DNA from: Paraburkholderia oxyphila NBRC 105797
GTDB taxonomy: Bacteria > Pseudomonadota > Gammaproteobacteria > Burkholderiales > Burkholderiaceae
Direction of reading: 5' to 3'
Assembly: GCF_000685075.1 (NCBI RefSeq)
Contig: NZ_BAYD01000010.1
Location: 1 to 64,000, forward strand
Length of the DNA: 64,000 nt
How positions within the stretch are numbered: position 1 is the stretch's first letter; each line of letters starts with the position of its first letter. The position numbers and the translations under genes were made by a program. This document shows positions 17,221-26,588 of the stretch, one piece after another. Under the pieces are notes generated by a model. The model ran no database searches and was not told where the DNA came from. It saw nothing but the letters and a program-made list of their open reading frames with translations.

Positions 17221-18555
17221 CTAGCTCGCTTGAGCGTTGCGCTGGCCGGCCACCATAAAGCGCTGGCGCACGAATGCGGCCACCTGATCCGCGAGGATGC
17301 GATGGGTCCGTGTGGTGGGATGCAGGATGTCCCAGAAGACAAACGAGTCCGGGTCCTTGCATGCTGGCCGCGGCGCATGTCGCTCCATGAAATTGGACAT
17401 GCCGGTGCGATTGATATCGAGGCATGACTCCGCGCTATTCTGAAAACCATACGCGCCCGGGTCGTCGAACAGGCGGGTAAAGAGTGCATGGGTGTCGAAG
17501 AGCTGGATGTTCAGTTTGGCGCCGTATTGCTGCCGCAGTGAATCAACCATGCTCACCAGTCCGCGATTGATCGCCTGCACCTTGGTCGCCACATCGCCGG
17601 AGCCGCGCTTGAGCTTGAAGATCGGCGCCCGGGACACGTCGGGCAGATTCAGCACAAGAATATTTCTCGCACCGCCATCGATCAGGATACCGATGGTTTC
17701 GCGCTCCTTCGCGAGAATGCTCTCCACGGGCGTACCGAAGAAGATCAGATCATTGCCGCCAACCAGCACAGTGAACAGTGTCCGCCCCGGATCGTACGAT
17801 GGGTCGTCGCGCGTGGCGCGCCGCCATTGACGCGACTGCGATAACACGCCGGGAATTTCGGCCCAGGGCAACACGCGGCGATCCGACACGCCCACGCCAC
17901 CCACCGCCCAGTCGTACAGCGGGACCTGTAGATCGCCTGCGAGATACTCCACCCAGTTCCGGCCGTTCGTGAAACGGCCTGCATACCAGGAATCGTTGTT
18001 CGGTATCTGCCGGCGAGATGCGTTATACAGATTGTGAGTGTCGGACAGGCTGTCGCCGAACGCCACCACGCGATCGATACTGTTGCCCGGTGTGCTGGGG
18101 CCGGTGCTCCACGCAACGTAGTCAAATGCCAGTGCGGTGTTTCCCGCCGAATACATGACGAGGCCCGCGGCAATACCGCGGTGCTCGAGGGTCTGTTCGC
18201 AAAGCGAGCGCAGTTCACCCTGAGACTCGTCCGTATAGAACAGCGCTTGCCAATGATACTGATGCCCGCCGTGCCATTCGCCCGGCAGCCGATGGAACCA
18301 GCCGGTACGCGGGTCTACCGCCCAGACGTAGCGGACGTCGAGATGGAATGGATCGCTGGACTTCCTGAAGTAGCAACGCACGTACGTCGTGCTGCGCTGC
18401 GCGAGCGCTGGATGGGTGCCAATGCGAACGACCGCTTCCGTCTTGCCAGACTGGCCGCCGCCATCGTTTGAAGTGGCGGCACTACAGCAACCGGCACCGA
18501 GCATTGCAGCGAAGCCTGTGAGCGCAATCAGCCGGTTAAACCTGTTCGTGAACAT
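17221..18555 (-). CDS. secreted GDSL/SGNH-family lipase/esterase
   Basis: A 444-residue exported hydrolase. The N terminus has a signal sequence with a possible lipobox (LGAGC). After a beta-rich region of about 155 residues comes the SGNH catalytic domain: block I AFGDSLSD (catalytic Ser), block II Gly in VGGVGVSD, block III GGNDL, and block V DILHPTTRTH (catalytic Asp and His). The N-terminal extension resembles the accessory domain of thermolabile-haemolysin-like phospholipases. It probably hydrolyses lipid esters outside the cell or at the surface. Stand-alone gene. Confidence 0.88.
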   Translation of the reverse strand: MFTNRFNRLIALTGFAAMLGAGCCSAATSNDGGGQSGKTEAVVRIGTHPALAQRSTTYVRCYFRKSSDPFHLDVRYVWAVDPRTGWFHRLPGEWHGGHQYHWQALFYTDESQGELRSLCEQTLEHRGIAAGLVMYSAGNTALAFDYVAWSTGPSTPGNSIDRVVAFGDSLSDTHNLYNASRRQIPNNDSWYAGRFTNGRNWVEYLAGDLQVPLYDWAVGGVGVSDRRVLPWAEIPGVLSQSRQWRRATRDDPSYDPGRTLFTVLVGGNDLIFFGTPVESILAKERETIGILIDGGARNILVLNLPDVSRAPIFKLKRGSGDVATKVQAINRGLVSMVDSLRQQYGAKLNIQLFDTHALFTRLFDDPGAYGFQNSAESCLDINRTGMSNFMERHAPRPACKDPDSFVFWDILHPTTRTHRILADQVAAFVRQRFMVAGQRNAQAS

Positions 18556-18598
18556 GCTACCGATGCCTTCGAATCATGCCACTGCAACGGCCCAAAGC

Positions 18599-18880
18599 TT
18601 ATTGCCAGCTGCCATTGGGCAAACGGCCGTGATAAGGCGTATCCCGGCAGTGTCCCCACGGACCCGGCCAGTAGCCCGGAGGGCAGGCATAGGCGGACAC
18701 AGCCGGCGCCTGATAGATCACCGCGCGCGGCGCGACATAAACCGGACCCGCAAAGTGGCAATGACCCCACGGACCGCGCCAGCCGCCAGGGCCACACCCT
18801 TGCGCGGCATACGCGGTTCCAGCCGACAGGGTAGTGGCCGCGAGCGCGGCGACAGCCAATACAGTGCGAAACTTGATCAT
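18599..18880 (-). CDS. small secreted glycine/tryptophan/cysteine-rich protein
   Basis: A 93-residue protein with a clear signal peptide (cleavage near TAYAAQ). The mature part starts QGCGPGGWRGPWGHC and repeats a PGYWPGPWGHC unit near the C terminus, ending in RDTPYHG. Such GCG-PGWxxGPWGHC proteins are common as short exported proteins of unknown function. GAGGACT precedes the ATG at 18880, which is preferred to an in-frame start 9 codons upstream. Confidence 0.75.
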   Translation of the reverse strand: MIKFRTVLAVAALAATTLSAGTAYAAQGCGPGGWRGPWGHCHFAGPVYVAPRAVIYQAPAVSAYACPPGYWPGPWGHCRDTPYHGRLPNGSWQ

Positions 18881-18995
18881 GATAGTCCTCTCGTTTTTGG
18901 GTTCCATGGCGCATCGATTCGTTTGCCACGGTGCTCATGATCGAGCAGCAAAGTTAGCGGAGGATGAGCAAGGGCGCTTGCGAAAGACGGTGTAT

Positions 18996-20120
18996 TCATG
19001 CGCAAGCGGCAAACAGACGGCGCCATGCGAGCATCACGCAGCCGAGCACGGAGATGCCGCCCGCCACGCCCCCAAATCGAACCGCAGCGGCGGCAGGGTC
19101 GACGGACCACGCGTTGTCCTGCACGAAAACCAGCAGAAAGGCGATCGTGAACTGGCGCCCAACGTAACTCGCACCCTGCTGCCCTGTTTGCAGATGGCAA
19201 CCTGCCCAGACGCCGGCCGAAAGCGCAGGCAGATACGCCATCTCGTGGCCACGCACCAGCGGCAATAGCACGATGCCCACGGCCCCGGCAAGCAGCGCGC
19301 CGATCATCCGCTGCAGCATCTTTTCGACGATCGCCTTTTCGGAGCGCATCAGCTGCGAAGACGGAAGAATGAGCACGGCAATGATCGTGACGAGTGCTTG
19401 CGGCAAAGCCTGAAACTTCAGCATGTAAGCGAACGCCGCGACGATCACGACAGCAAGGGCGGCCTGCCCAGCCATCGCCGCACGCTCCCGGCGCAAAGGC
19501 TCAAGCGGTGGCTGCGGCGTTGCATGAGGAGCCCCAGAAGCCGCATCGGTCGGCGCCGGACTGCGGCGCCACCGAGCGCCGATGTGAAAGATGGCCGCTA
19601 CCAGCACCGATACGCCCACACCGACGCATACGTCGATCACCCGCAGCGCCGCAAACTGAGCGGTCGGGCCCAGCGCATGCAGTTCGTGGGCCTCGTAGAC
19701 CACCATGACCGCTGTAACGCCCCCGAGCACCCATCCATACGAAGCACGGCTCGCGTTCGCGCGAAAAACCGTGATTGCGGTAATGGCTCCGAGAAGCGGC
19801 ACGAATAACCATGGTCGCTCTCCGATCCAGGGTCCCATCAGCACGCCCGTCGCAGCGCCCAGCACTGTCCCCAGCACACGGTGCATCGCCCGCTCGGCGG
19901 ACGAGGCGAAGTTCGCCTGCATGACAGCAAACCCGCTAATGGCCGCCCACCATACGTCGGGCAGCTTTAGCGCGTGGGCAAGCGCCACCGAGAGGCCAAC
20001 GGAAATCGTCGCCTGGACGCCGAAGAGCGCGCGCGTGCTTGACGGTTTCCATGCGGCGCATTCGCGGCCCAGTGCGAGAACAGCATCGCGGACAATGTGC
20101 ACAATCAACGTGTCAGACAT
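18996..20120 (-). CDS. FUSC-family aromatic-acid/fusaric-acid efflux protein
   Basis: A 374-residue inner-membrane protein with two blocks of about five transmembrane helices (about 30-170 and 230-365), separated by a polar loop with GARWRRSPAPTD. This is the FUSC/AaeB-like layout, without the large soluble insertion of longer members. Helix segment WWAAISGFAVMQANFASS matches the family start. It may export aromatic carboxylates or similar compounds; no partner membrane-fusion gene is adjacent. The start at 20120 (MSDTL) is a choice among several in-frame ATGs. Confidence 0.85.
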   Translation of the reverse strand: MSDTLIVHIVRDAVLALGRECAAWKPSSTRALFGVQATISVGLSVALAHALKLPDVWWAAISGFAVMQANFASSAERAMHRVLGTVLGAATGVLMGPWIGERPWLFVPLLGAITAITVFRANASRASYGWVLGGVTAVMVVYEAHELHALGPTAQFAALRVIDVCVGVGVSVLVAAIFHIGARWRRSPAPTDAASGAPHATPQPPLEPLRRERAAMAGQAALAVVIVAAFAYMLKFQALPQALVTIIAVLILPSSQLMRSEKAIVEKMLQRMIGALLAGAVGIVLLPLVRGHEMAYLPALSAGVWAGCHLQTGQQGASYVGRQFTIAFLLVFVQDNAWSVDPAAAAVRFGGVAGGISVLGCVMLAWRRLFAACA

Positions 20121-20430
20121 AGCGTTCCATCGCATCTCGACTTTCGCAGCCGCTCCACTCGTCAAACCGGTCTGCCGTTTTCTATGTGAAATGCGGTGCA
20201 GACCGGCCATCCACGTCGGGCGGCGCATCTATCCTCGCGTAAAACGCGCCACGCAGCAAACGCCCGGTGCTACCTGCATGCTGTATACGGTGTGATGGAT
20301 GCCGCAGGCATCGGAGAAGAGCACGAGGCCGCGGTCCTGGTGTTCGCCAAAGGCCTGGGCACCGGAAAGATCACGGCAAGGGCACCGTAGTTCTACCGCC
20401 CCGGCACGCCCGCGACCCTGCCCCCGGGCG
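20121..20430. other. non-coding gap between FUSC gene and MutS-like pair
   Basis: About 310 bases. It must hold the promoter of the minus-strand FUSC gene and the 3' end of the MutS-like transcript. A GC-rich stretch (CCCCGGCACGCCCGCG, 20399-20420) lies near the MutS stop. I see no gene and no clear terminator. Confidence 0.45.
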
Positions 20431-21987
20431 TCAGGTTTCGTCCACTCTGGACAGGGTTCCCTGGGACTGCGTATTTTCATCGGTCTCGGTCCACGACTCG
20501 CCGAAGATCTCTTGATACAGGTCCTGACCGAAGCTTGTCTGCAGTGGTTTGGCTTCCACCAGCCTGAACGTGCGGACACCGTCGTCCCGACGCTCGGCCC
20601 GCAGGAACATCCGCGGGTACGGATCCTCGTCATGGAGGCCCTTCGCCAGTGTGTAAAGGTGGGTCACGAGAAAGACCTTTACATGGTGCTCAAGCAATGC
20701 ATCGACGATCTGCCGGCCAATTTCAGCGCCTTCCCGCTCGTTGGTCGACGCAAACGACTCGTTAGACAGGAACAGGCCGTTTTCAACCAGATGATCCACC
20801 ACCTCGCTCATTCGCTTTAGCTCCTCGTCGAACTTGCCGCCATGCATGGTTGCGTCTTCCTCGCGCTTGTAGTGCGTGAAGATCGCCTGCGCAACATTGG
20901 CCTCGAATTCCCGGGCGCCGACAAATATCCCTGCCTGTAGCAGGATCTGGGCGATCCCGATGCTGCGCAGAAAAGTCGACTTCCCGCCCTGGTTCGCGCC
21001 CGTGACCACAACGAGGTCCTTGCCGTTTGCATCCGCGTCGTTCGCCACGGGTGCCTGCTCCATGCGCAAGGCGAGGCTGACGTCATACAGTTGCTGGCAC
21101 CGGTGCCGCCGCTCACGAGGCGCGTGCGGCACAGGAAAGCAGACGGGCATCTCACGTCGCAGGAGTTCATTGCGCAGGTTCAGGCATCCAAGGTAGAAGC
21201 CCAGTTCCGCGCGAAGCATGAAGAAGAAGCTCTTGATGTGGTCGGCGGACTGCGCCAGTGCGTTCGCCACATGGTTGATGCCCCGTGACTCGAGCTCACT
21301 GAGCGCGCGCGCGCCATTTTCGTCCCGGTCCGGAATACGGAACGTACGCGACGGTGGTCCCTTCGTCAGCAGGCGCCTGAAAAGGTTGGGATCCTTTTCA
21401 TGAGGCTTCCTGAGCACGTAGTGTTCACCCTTGTTCCCCTTTCCGGGACACGCGCTGATCAGCACGCCATGACTGAATTTGAGCTCCTTCAAGCACCGCG
21501 TGATCGTCACGAAATACTCGTCAGTCAACTCCTCGATGATCATTGCGTAAAAGCGACGAAAGCCCGATGACCGGAACTGCCCGACGTTATCGTCGGCCAC
21601 GCGGCGTAGCTTTCCCAGCACGCCCAGCATTGCCTGAACCAGATCCCGCGCGCTGTGCAGGACGCTGCTTGCCGAAGCACCCATTGCCCAGTAGAAGCTT
21701 TTCCTTTCGACCTCCAGCGCCTCGACCGCAATCGCGTATAGCTGCCTGACGACCGGCTCATGCTCGATACAGTCCTTGAGCACTGCCTGGCGGTACAGGA
21801 TCTCGTCGACGTTGCTCAGGCTAAGGGGAACGACCTTCCTGACCGTGTCATAGAGATATTCATCGCCGGCGGCCATGGCCTGATAGACGGTGTTCAGTTC
21901 CAGGTCCTGGTTGAGTGTCCGCTCGTTCCAGTATTCATCGCGACGCCAGGGAAAATCACTGGCGACATGGAGCAGGCAGGCTTTCAT
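20431..21987 (-). CDS. MutS-like ATPase, second of a tandem pair
   Basis: A 518-residue protein with a helical core and clamp region (about 60-300) and a C-terminal MutS domain V ATPase. Walker A is GANQGGKST (330-338). The Walker B region reads LFLSNE with Asn409-Glu410 where MutS has Asp-Glu. The signature His443 (VTH) is present. There is no mismatch-binding N-terminal domain I and no MutS2 Smr domain, so it is not a classic mismatch-repair MutS. Its ATG overlaps the stop of the first gene (ATGA), so both products are probably made in equal amounts and may form a heterodimer. Confidence 0.85.
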   Translation of the reverse strand: MKACLLHVASDFPWRRDEYWNERTLNQDLELNTVYQAMAAGDEYLYDTVRKVVPLSLSNVDEILYRQAVLKDCIEHEPVVRQLYAIAVEALEVERKSFYWAMGASASSVLHSARDLVQAMLGVLGKLRRVADDNVGQFRSSGFRRFYAMIIEELTDEYFVTITRCLKELKFSHGVLISACPGKGNKGEHYVLRKPHEKDPNLFRRLLTKGPPSRTFRIPDRDENGARALSELESRGINHVANALAQSADHIKSFFFMLRAELGFYLGCLNLRNELLRREMPVCFPVPHAPRERRHRCQQLYDVSLALRMEQAPVANDADANGKDLVVVTGANQGGKSTFLRSIGIAQILLQAGIFVGAREFEANVAQAIFTHYKREEDATMHGGKFDEELKRMSEVVDHLVENGLFLSNESFASTNEREGAEIGRQIVDALLEHHVKVFLVTHLYTLAKGLHDEDPYPRMFLRAERRDDGVRTFRLVEAKPLQTSFGQDLYQEIFGESWTETDENTQSQGTLSRVDET

Positions 21988-23519
21988 GATGCGAGACGCT
22001 CCTTGATGCGTTCATAGGTGAGCCCATATTGCTCGGCCACGGAAAGCGCATAGGCCCGGCCATCGGCCGGGCGCCTGCGAACCCGGAAGGTGCGAACCGA
22101 GGGACTGTCGGGTTTGATCTCGCTTACCATGCTCACGGTCTGCGGACCCAGCCGCGCGAGCTCCTCAATGAACGTCACGCAGACGCACAGCGCGTCGCGC
22201 GCCATGATTTCACCGATGATCCTGCGGCAGAGAAACAGCGCATCGGCGAGCGTGGTCGAGCTGAAGATCTCGTTCATCAGGATGATGCTGTTTGGCGTGG
22301 AGGCTTGCAGGATGGCGTGCATGCGCATCAGGTCGTCCTGAAGCTTGCCGCGCAGGTCGAGGGTATTCTCCTCGCGCTCGAAGTGCGCAAAGAGTCGATC
22401 GTAGAGAAAGAGATGCGAGTCGCGTCCCGGGACCGGACAACCCAGTTTGGCGAGAAAGTGCAGTTGACCGAATGTTCGGGCAAATGTGGTTTTGCCACCG
22501 TTGTTGGGTCCTGAAACCACGAAGATCCGCTCCCGGCCCTCAAGAAAAAGGCCGTTGCAAACAACGGCGGCCTTGTCTGCGCAAAGTTTGTGGGCGAGCA
22601 CGAGATCAAAAGTCTCTTCGCAGCGGATCGACTTCCTTGTGCCGGATACTACGGGATAGCTGAACTGCAGACCCGCGTCCCGACACAACTGGATGTAATT
22701 GCGGTAGGCGATGTAAAACTGAATCTCACGATCAAAGTCCGCAATTGTTGCGTCGAGAAAGTCCGCATGGTCGGAGCAGAACGCATCCAGCAGCTGGAAC
22801 GGTTGCGGATTGAGTTCTGCGACAAAGTCGAGTATGTGCGCCTCGACGTGGTTCATCTCCGGCCAGTCCTTCTGCTCCACGCTGTGGTCCTTGACCGCAC
22901 CCTGCTTGAAGCGTTCGAAGATTCCCAGAACGTAGGCGCCGTAGTCCTCCTCGTCATCGTAGTTGAGGACGGTGACGGCGCTCCCGTCGAGGTGAATGCA
23001 GTAGCGCACGCCTGCCAGCGCGCCCCTGACTTCCTCGATGTCGCGGCAGAGCTTCATGAAAGGCCCGGAACCCACGTGGCCGGTGAGCCACGTGCCGAAG
23101 CGCTTCAAGCCGCTGGAATGCGGTCCAGCGTCACTGAGCCCGTCACGGAACGCTCCCACGCCCTGGCAGTAATGCGTCGCAGCTGCGAGCAGCCACCACT
23201 GCTTCTGCCGCCGGTAGTAGAGCCGCTGCGCCTCGCCCAGACAGGTCCGGGTTTTTCGCATGGCGAGTGAAAACGCCTGAATGGCAAGCAGCAGGTCTGG
23301 ACCGTCGAGGTCCCGCATGACCGCGTGCCGATAAGTGACGGCGCTTTCCCGGTTCAGCTCTGCGCGAAAGAACGGCGTGAGCTTGTATTCGTCAAACCCC
23401 CGTGTCGCCTCGCTCACAAACTGGTCTAGATTGAGATCGCCGAAGAAGTCCGGTTCGGCTACGTCCCCAGACGGTGGGCCGTCCTCGGGCGTCTCGAAGA
23501 GGATGCTATGGAATTCCAT
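21984..23519 (-). CDS. MutS-like ATPase, first of a tandem pair
   Basis: A 511-residue protein. The N-terminal half is helical and unlike MutS domains I-II. The C-terminal half is a MutS-type ATPase: Walker A SGPNNGGKTT (336-345) and a Walker B end IILMNE with Asn416-Glu417 in place of Asp-Glu. Where its partner has VTH, this copy reads VTF (Phe450), so the signature His is lost. An AAGGGG site precedes the ATG at 23519; an in-frame upstream start adds 16 residues. The two ATPase sites differ, a pattern expected for an asymmetric heterodimer like eukaryotic MSH pairs. DNA target and pathway are unknown. Confidence 0.85.
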   Translation of the reverse strand: MEFHSILFETPEDGPPSGDVAEPDFFGDLNLDQFVSEATRGFDEYKLTPFFRAELNRESAVTYRHAVMRDLDGPDLLLAIQAFSLAMRKTRTCLGEAQRLYYRRQKQWWLLAAATHYCQGVGAFRDGLSDAGPHSSGLKRFGTWLTGHVGSGPFMKLCRDIEEVRGALAGVRYCIHLDGSAVTVLNYDDEEDYGAYVLGIFERFKQGAVKDHSVEQKDWPEMNHVEAHILDFVAELNPQPFQLLDAFCSDHADFLDATIADFDREIQFYIAYRNYIQLCRDAGLQFSYPVVSGTRKSIRCEETFDLVLAHKLCADKAAVVCNGLFLEGRERIFVVSGPNNGGKTTFARTFGQLHFLAKLGCPVPGRDSHLFLYDRLFAHFEREENTLDLRGKLQDDLMRMHAILQASTPNSIILMNEIFSSTTLADALFLCRRIIGEIMARDALCVCVTFIEELARLGPQTVSMVSEIKPDSPSVRTFRVRRRPADGRAYALSVAEQYGLTYERIKERLAS

Positions 23520-24249
23520 TTCTACCCCTTGTCTACCCGCAGGCGCGGTCAACGCGCGCAAGACCACCTCCGGCTAGCTGAAAAAGCCGGAACGGGTGTT
23601 GGGGATCTGGGAAACGCCGCCATCGCGGCACAGACTCGGCAAGAGTTGACGCGCTTCTCGGGCGCACGCCTGCAGTACCTGTTCCCAGGCCTGTAGGCAT
23701 CATTAGCCCCGTGGGGGCAGTTTGAGGGAGGAATGCCATCTCCCGTTTGCAGTCTACGCTGACGCGATCAGGCTTACAAGGGCCGCCGGCAGTCCGGGCA
23801 TTGGGCAGGTCAGGCCGGACGGGACGCCCGATGTACGTTGCAACTTCCTCGCCCGCAGCGCATCGCGTTCAACGTTCGCAACCGAGCGTATCGCGCTGCT
23901 TCCCGCGCTTGACGAGCTGCATCTGCCCAATGCCCCCGCTTTGCGGACGCGCCATCGGCCCGGCAATGTGCGAGAACCAACAGACAGGTTGAAGTCGTCC
24001 GGCGCTAAGTGTGTCGATGACAAGTCCGCCAGCGCGAACCCGTCGACACGAGATATTTCACAAGAAGCCGGCAAAGGCATGACTGCCGGGAGCGCCGATG
24101 TGGCCCTGACGTGCACGAATGGGCGGATATGCGATGGGTATCGGGTCAGGAATTGGGTTGCGTGCGCCGCTTTCGCTCATACCTGCATGTCGACTCGGCG
24201 AGTCAGGTGCAGCGTGAACGCACCCGGAGAGTCCCTACGGAGAGTCACC
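23520..24249. other. 730-base gap with no convincing gene
   Basis: It lies between the divergently read MutS-like pair and the membrane-protein gene at 24250. An open frame continues upstream of 24250 (from 23722), but those residues look random (Arg/Cys-rich) and no ribosome-binding site supports that start. The promoters of both flanking units must be here. The size is larger than most gaps in this window. Confidence 0.45.
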
Positions 24250-24837
24250 ATGCCCCTTAAGCCAGAGCAAGAAAAATCAATCAATTCGTCCCTGAAGCAG
24301 TCAGGGGTGGAGTTTCTGTCGGCTAGCGGGGTGATGGGCAAAGGGTGTACGGCCGAAGAAGCAATCTCCGAAAAAATCGGTGAAGGCACCGCGTCAGCCG
24401 CTTACGAGTATTCGCTATTTTGCACGGATGACAGCAAGAGGCGCGAAGCGCAATTGATATATGCTGGCAATACCCTGGCCTCGTTCACGATCTTATCCAG
24501 CGGTAGCGTGATTTTGCGGCCAATGATCAAACCCCTTGTGGAAACACTGTCCGGAAAACCCGGGCCTGATACGAGCGCCAGGGATGTCATGGAGAAAAGA
24601 GCAGGATCGGATGATTTGTTTCAGCATCCCAAAGATCTTCAAGAAGCGTTTTTGCCTTCCACGGAATTAATAGCATTCTTGCGATATCCCAAGGCCGACA
24701 CCATAGGTTTTGCTAAAATTTTCTCAGCAAGACCGGAAATTAACGGCTTTCAAGCCTTTGCTTATGGAAGCCCAATTTTAGCTTTAGGAATAGTTCTATT
24801 CGCAAAGAGAATTCATAAGCGCATCAGTAGCCGTTGA
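24250..24837 (+). CDS. hypothetical protein with C-terminal membrane helix, lower GC
   Basis: A 195-residue protein. The start at 24250 is supported by GGAG at 24239-24242. Residues 1-165 are soluble and mixed alpha/beta (CTAEEAISEKIGEG, YEYSLFCTDD). A single hydrophobic helix (about 168-188, YGSPILALGIVLFA) with a basic end suggests a tail anchor. Codon use is visibly more A+T-rich than the neighbours, most of all after 24640, so transfer from elsewhere is likely. No family recognised. It is read away from the MutS-like pair; whether they work together is open. Confidence 0.65.
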   Translation: MPLKPEQEKSINSSLKQSGVEFLSASGVMGKGCTAEEAISEKIGEGTASAAYEYSLFCTDDSKRREAQLIYAGNTLASFTILSSGSVILRPMIKPLVETLSGKPGPDTSARDVMEKRAGSDDLFQHPKDLQEAFLPSTELIAFLRYPKADTIGFAKIFSARPEINGFQAFAYGSPILALGIVLFAKRIHKRISSR

Positions 24838-25365
24838 AACGACCGACGCTTACATTCCAGCCCCTGTTGGCATTCATCTTCCTCGCATCATTGAGGGGCT
24901 TGCGGCGGGGATTGCGGCCAGACATTTGATTAGCACAACGATTAAATCGCAGTCCATGACCAGCCAGACTGCGGATTGAAGAAGTTCAGCCCGCTTTCGT
25001 CGTTCGGGAACGGCCACTCGTGCACCTTTGGTGCCATCTGGCCGCCCATGCCGCGCTGGCGCTTTGGCACACGCAAGCACTACGGCCCCCGTCGTCCCCG
25101 TTCGGAGCGCTCGCCGCCGCGCGCGACGTGGCCCCGGTCTGCCGCGCGATATACTGTTTCGCGCCGCGGGTTTGCGCATGCAGGCCGACAGGGTGAGCGA
25201 GCGGCGCACGCACGGCCACTTGTGCAGTGCGGCGTTGACATGATTTTTACGGATCACACCGATATGATCGGCCCTGACGTGCTGTCTTGAGCACGGTCGC
25301 GCCGCAGACGTCGTAGCGAGTGCTTCTTCTAACGTAGCAAATTTCGGCAGAGGATGGAAAATACA
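24838..25365. other. 528-base gap upstream of an ABC-importer operon
   Basis: No gene with a supported start is seen on either strand. The region must contain the promoter of the downstream importer operon. Short open frames are interrupted and lack ribosome-binding sites. It may include remnants of lost genes, but I recognise none. Confidence 0.45.
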
Positions 25366-26481
25366 ATGAATCCGACCCGGTTGCGTTACCCCCTCCTTTC
25401 GATGTCTGCAACCGCGCTGGCGGGCGCAGTGGCAGCCGGCACCGCATTCGCGGCACCGCCCGAAGCGCTGCTCGCTGCCGCCAGACAGGAAGGGCAGCTT
25501 ACGGTGATCGCGCTGCCGCACGACTGGTGTGGCTATGGTCCGATGATCGCCGACTTCCAGAAAAAATATGGCATCAAGATCAACGAGCTGAATCCGGATG
25601 CCGGCTCGGGCGATGAACTCGAAGCGATCAAGGCGAACAAGGGCAACAAGGGGCCCCAGGCGCCGGACGTGATCGACGTGGGCCTGTCGTTCGGACCGTC
25701 GGCGAAGGCCGCCGGCCTGCTGCAGCCGTACAAGGTGGCAACCTGGAAATCGATCCCGGATGCGTCGAAAGATGCCGAAGGCTACTGGTACGGCGACTAC
25801 TACGGCGTGCTTGCGTTCGAGGTGAATGCCGACATGATCGACAAGGCGCCCACGGATTGGTCGGATCTGCTCAAGCCCGAGTACAAGAATGCGGTCTCGC
25901 TCGCCGGCGACCCTCGCTCGGCGAATCAGGCAATCCAGGGTGTCTATGCGGCCGGCCTGTCGCAGACCAGGGGCGACCCAGGCAAGGCCGATCAAGCCGG
26001 TCTCAAGTTCTTCGCCGACCTCAACAAGCGCGGAAACTTCGTGCCGGTGATCGGCAAAGCGGCGTCGCTGGCGCAAGGTACAACGCCGATCATCGTGCGC
26101 TGGGACTATAACGCACTCGCCGACCGCGATACGCTAAAGGGCAATCCGAAGGTGCAGGTGATCGTGCCGAAGACCGGCGTGGTCGCGGGCGTCTATGTGC
26201 AGGCGATCAGTGCATACGCGCCGCATCCGAATGCGGCGAAGCTGTGGATGGAGTACCTGTATTCGGACGAAGGGCAGATTGGCTGGCTGAACGGATATTG
26301 CCATCCGATGCGGTACAACGAGCTGGTCGGAGGAAAGAAGGTGCCGCAGGCGCTGCTCGACAAGCTGCCGCCCGCTCAGTCTTACAAGAATGCGGTGTTC
26401 CCCACGCTTCAGCAGCAGGACGCAACGAAGGAGACAGTCACGAGGCACTGGGACGAAGTGGTCGGCGCGAACGTGAAATAA
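25366..26481 (+). CDS. ABC-importer periplasmic substrate-binding protein
   Basis: A 371-residue exported protein with a signal peptide (about 1-30, cleavage near AFAAPP). The mature domain is the binding-protein fold of the iron/polyamine/thiamine class (COG1840-like): LTVIALPHDWCGYGPMIADF, then PDVIDVGLSFGP, and the C-terminal AKLWMEYLYSDEGQIGW. It delivers a solute to the permeases encoded next. The substrate cannot be read: polyamine, phosphonate and ferric iron are all possible. ATG 25366 is preferred; an in-frame ATG 4 codons earlier lies too close to the GAGG site. Confidence 0.9.
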   Translation: MNPTRLRYPLLSMSATALAGAVAAGTAFAAPPEALLAAARQEGQLTVIALPHDWCGYGPMIADFQKKYGIKINELNPDAGSGDELEAIKANKGNKGPQAPDVIDVGLSFGPSAKAAGLLQPYKVATWKSIPDASKDAEGYWYGDYYGVLAFEVNADMIDKAPTDWSDLLKPEYKNAVSLAGDPRSANQAIQGVYAAGLSQTRGDPGKADQAGLKFFADLNKRGNFVPVIGKAASLAQGTTPIIVRWDYNALADRDTLKGNPKVQVIVPKTGVVAGVYVQAISAYAPHPNAAKLWMEYLYSDEGQIGWLNGYCHPMRYNELVGGKKVPQALLDKLPPAQSYKNAVFPTLQQQDATKETVTRHWDEVVGANVK

Positions 26482-26493
26482 GCGCGCGAAAGC

Positions 26494-26520
26494 GGCACGG
26501 TGCCCGGCCGGCGCCGTGCC
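26494..26520 (+). terminator. intercistronic hairpin after the binding-protein gene
   Basis: GGCACGGTGC at 26494-26503 pairs with GCGCCGTGCC at 26511-26520 (10 bp, one G-T wobble) around a 7-base loop, 12 bases after the stop. There is no T-run. Hairpins in this place commonly stabilise the binding-protein message and lower permease expression. Confidence 0.6.
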
Positions 26521-26588
26521 TGAATTGCCCATCCCGGATCGCGCATGCGCGGTCTGTTCGTGACAGACTGTTTGTCTGAGGGTGAGTG

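Noticed and set aside
23722..24249. Extending the low-GC membrane protein upstream to 23722
   Set aside because: The added residues look random, no ribosome-binding site precedes them, and GGAG is well placed for the ATG at 24250.
24874..26076. A 400-codon minus-strand frame opposite the ABC binding protein
   Set aside because: It covers a clear signal-peptide-bearing binding protein on the other strand and codes for a low-complexity Arg-rich product.
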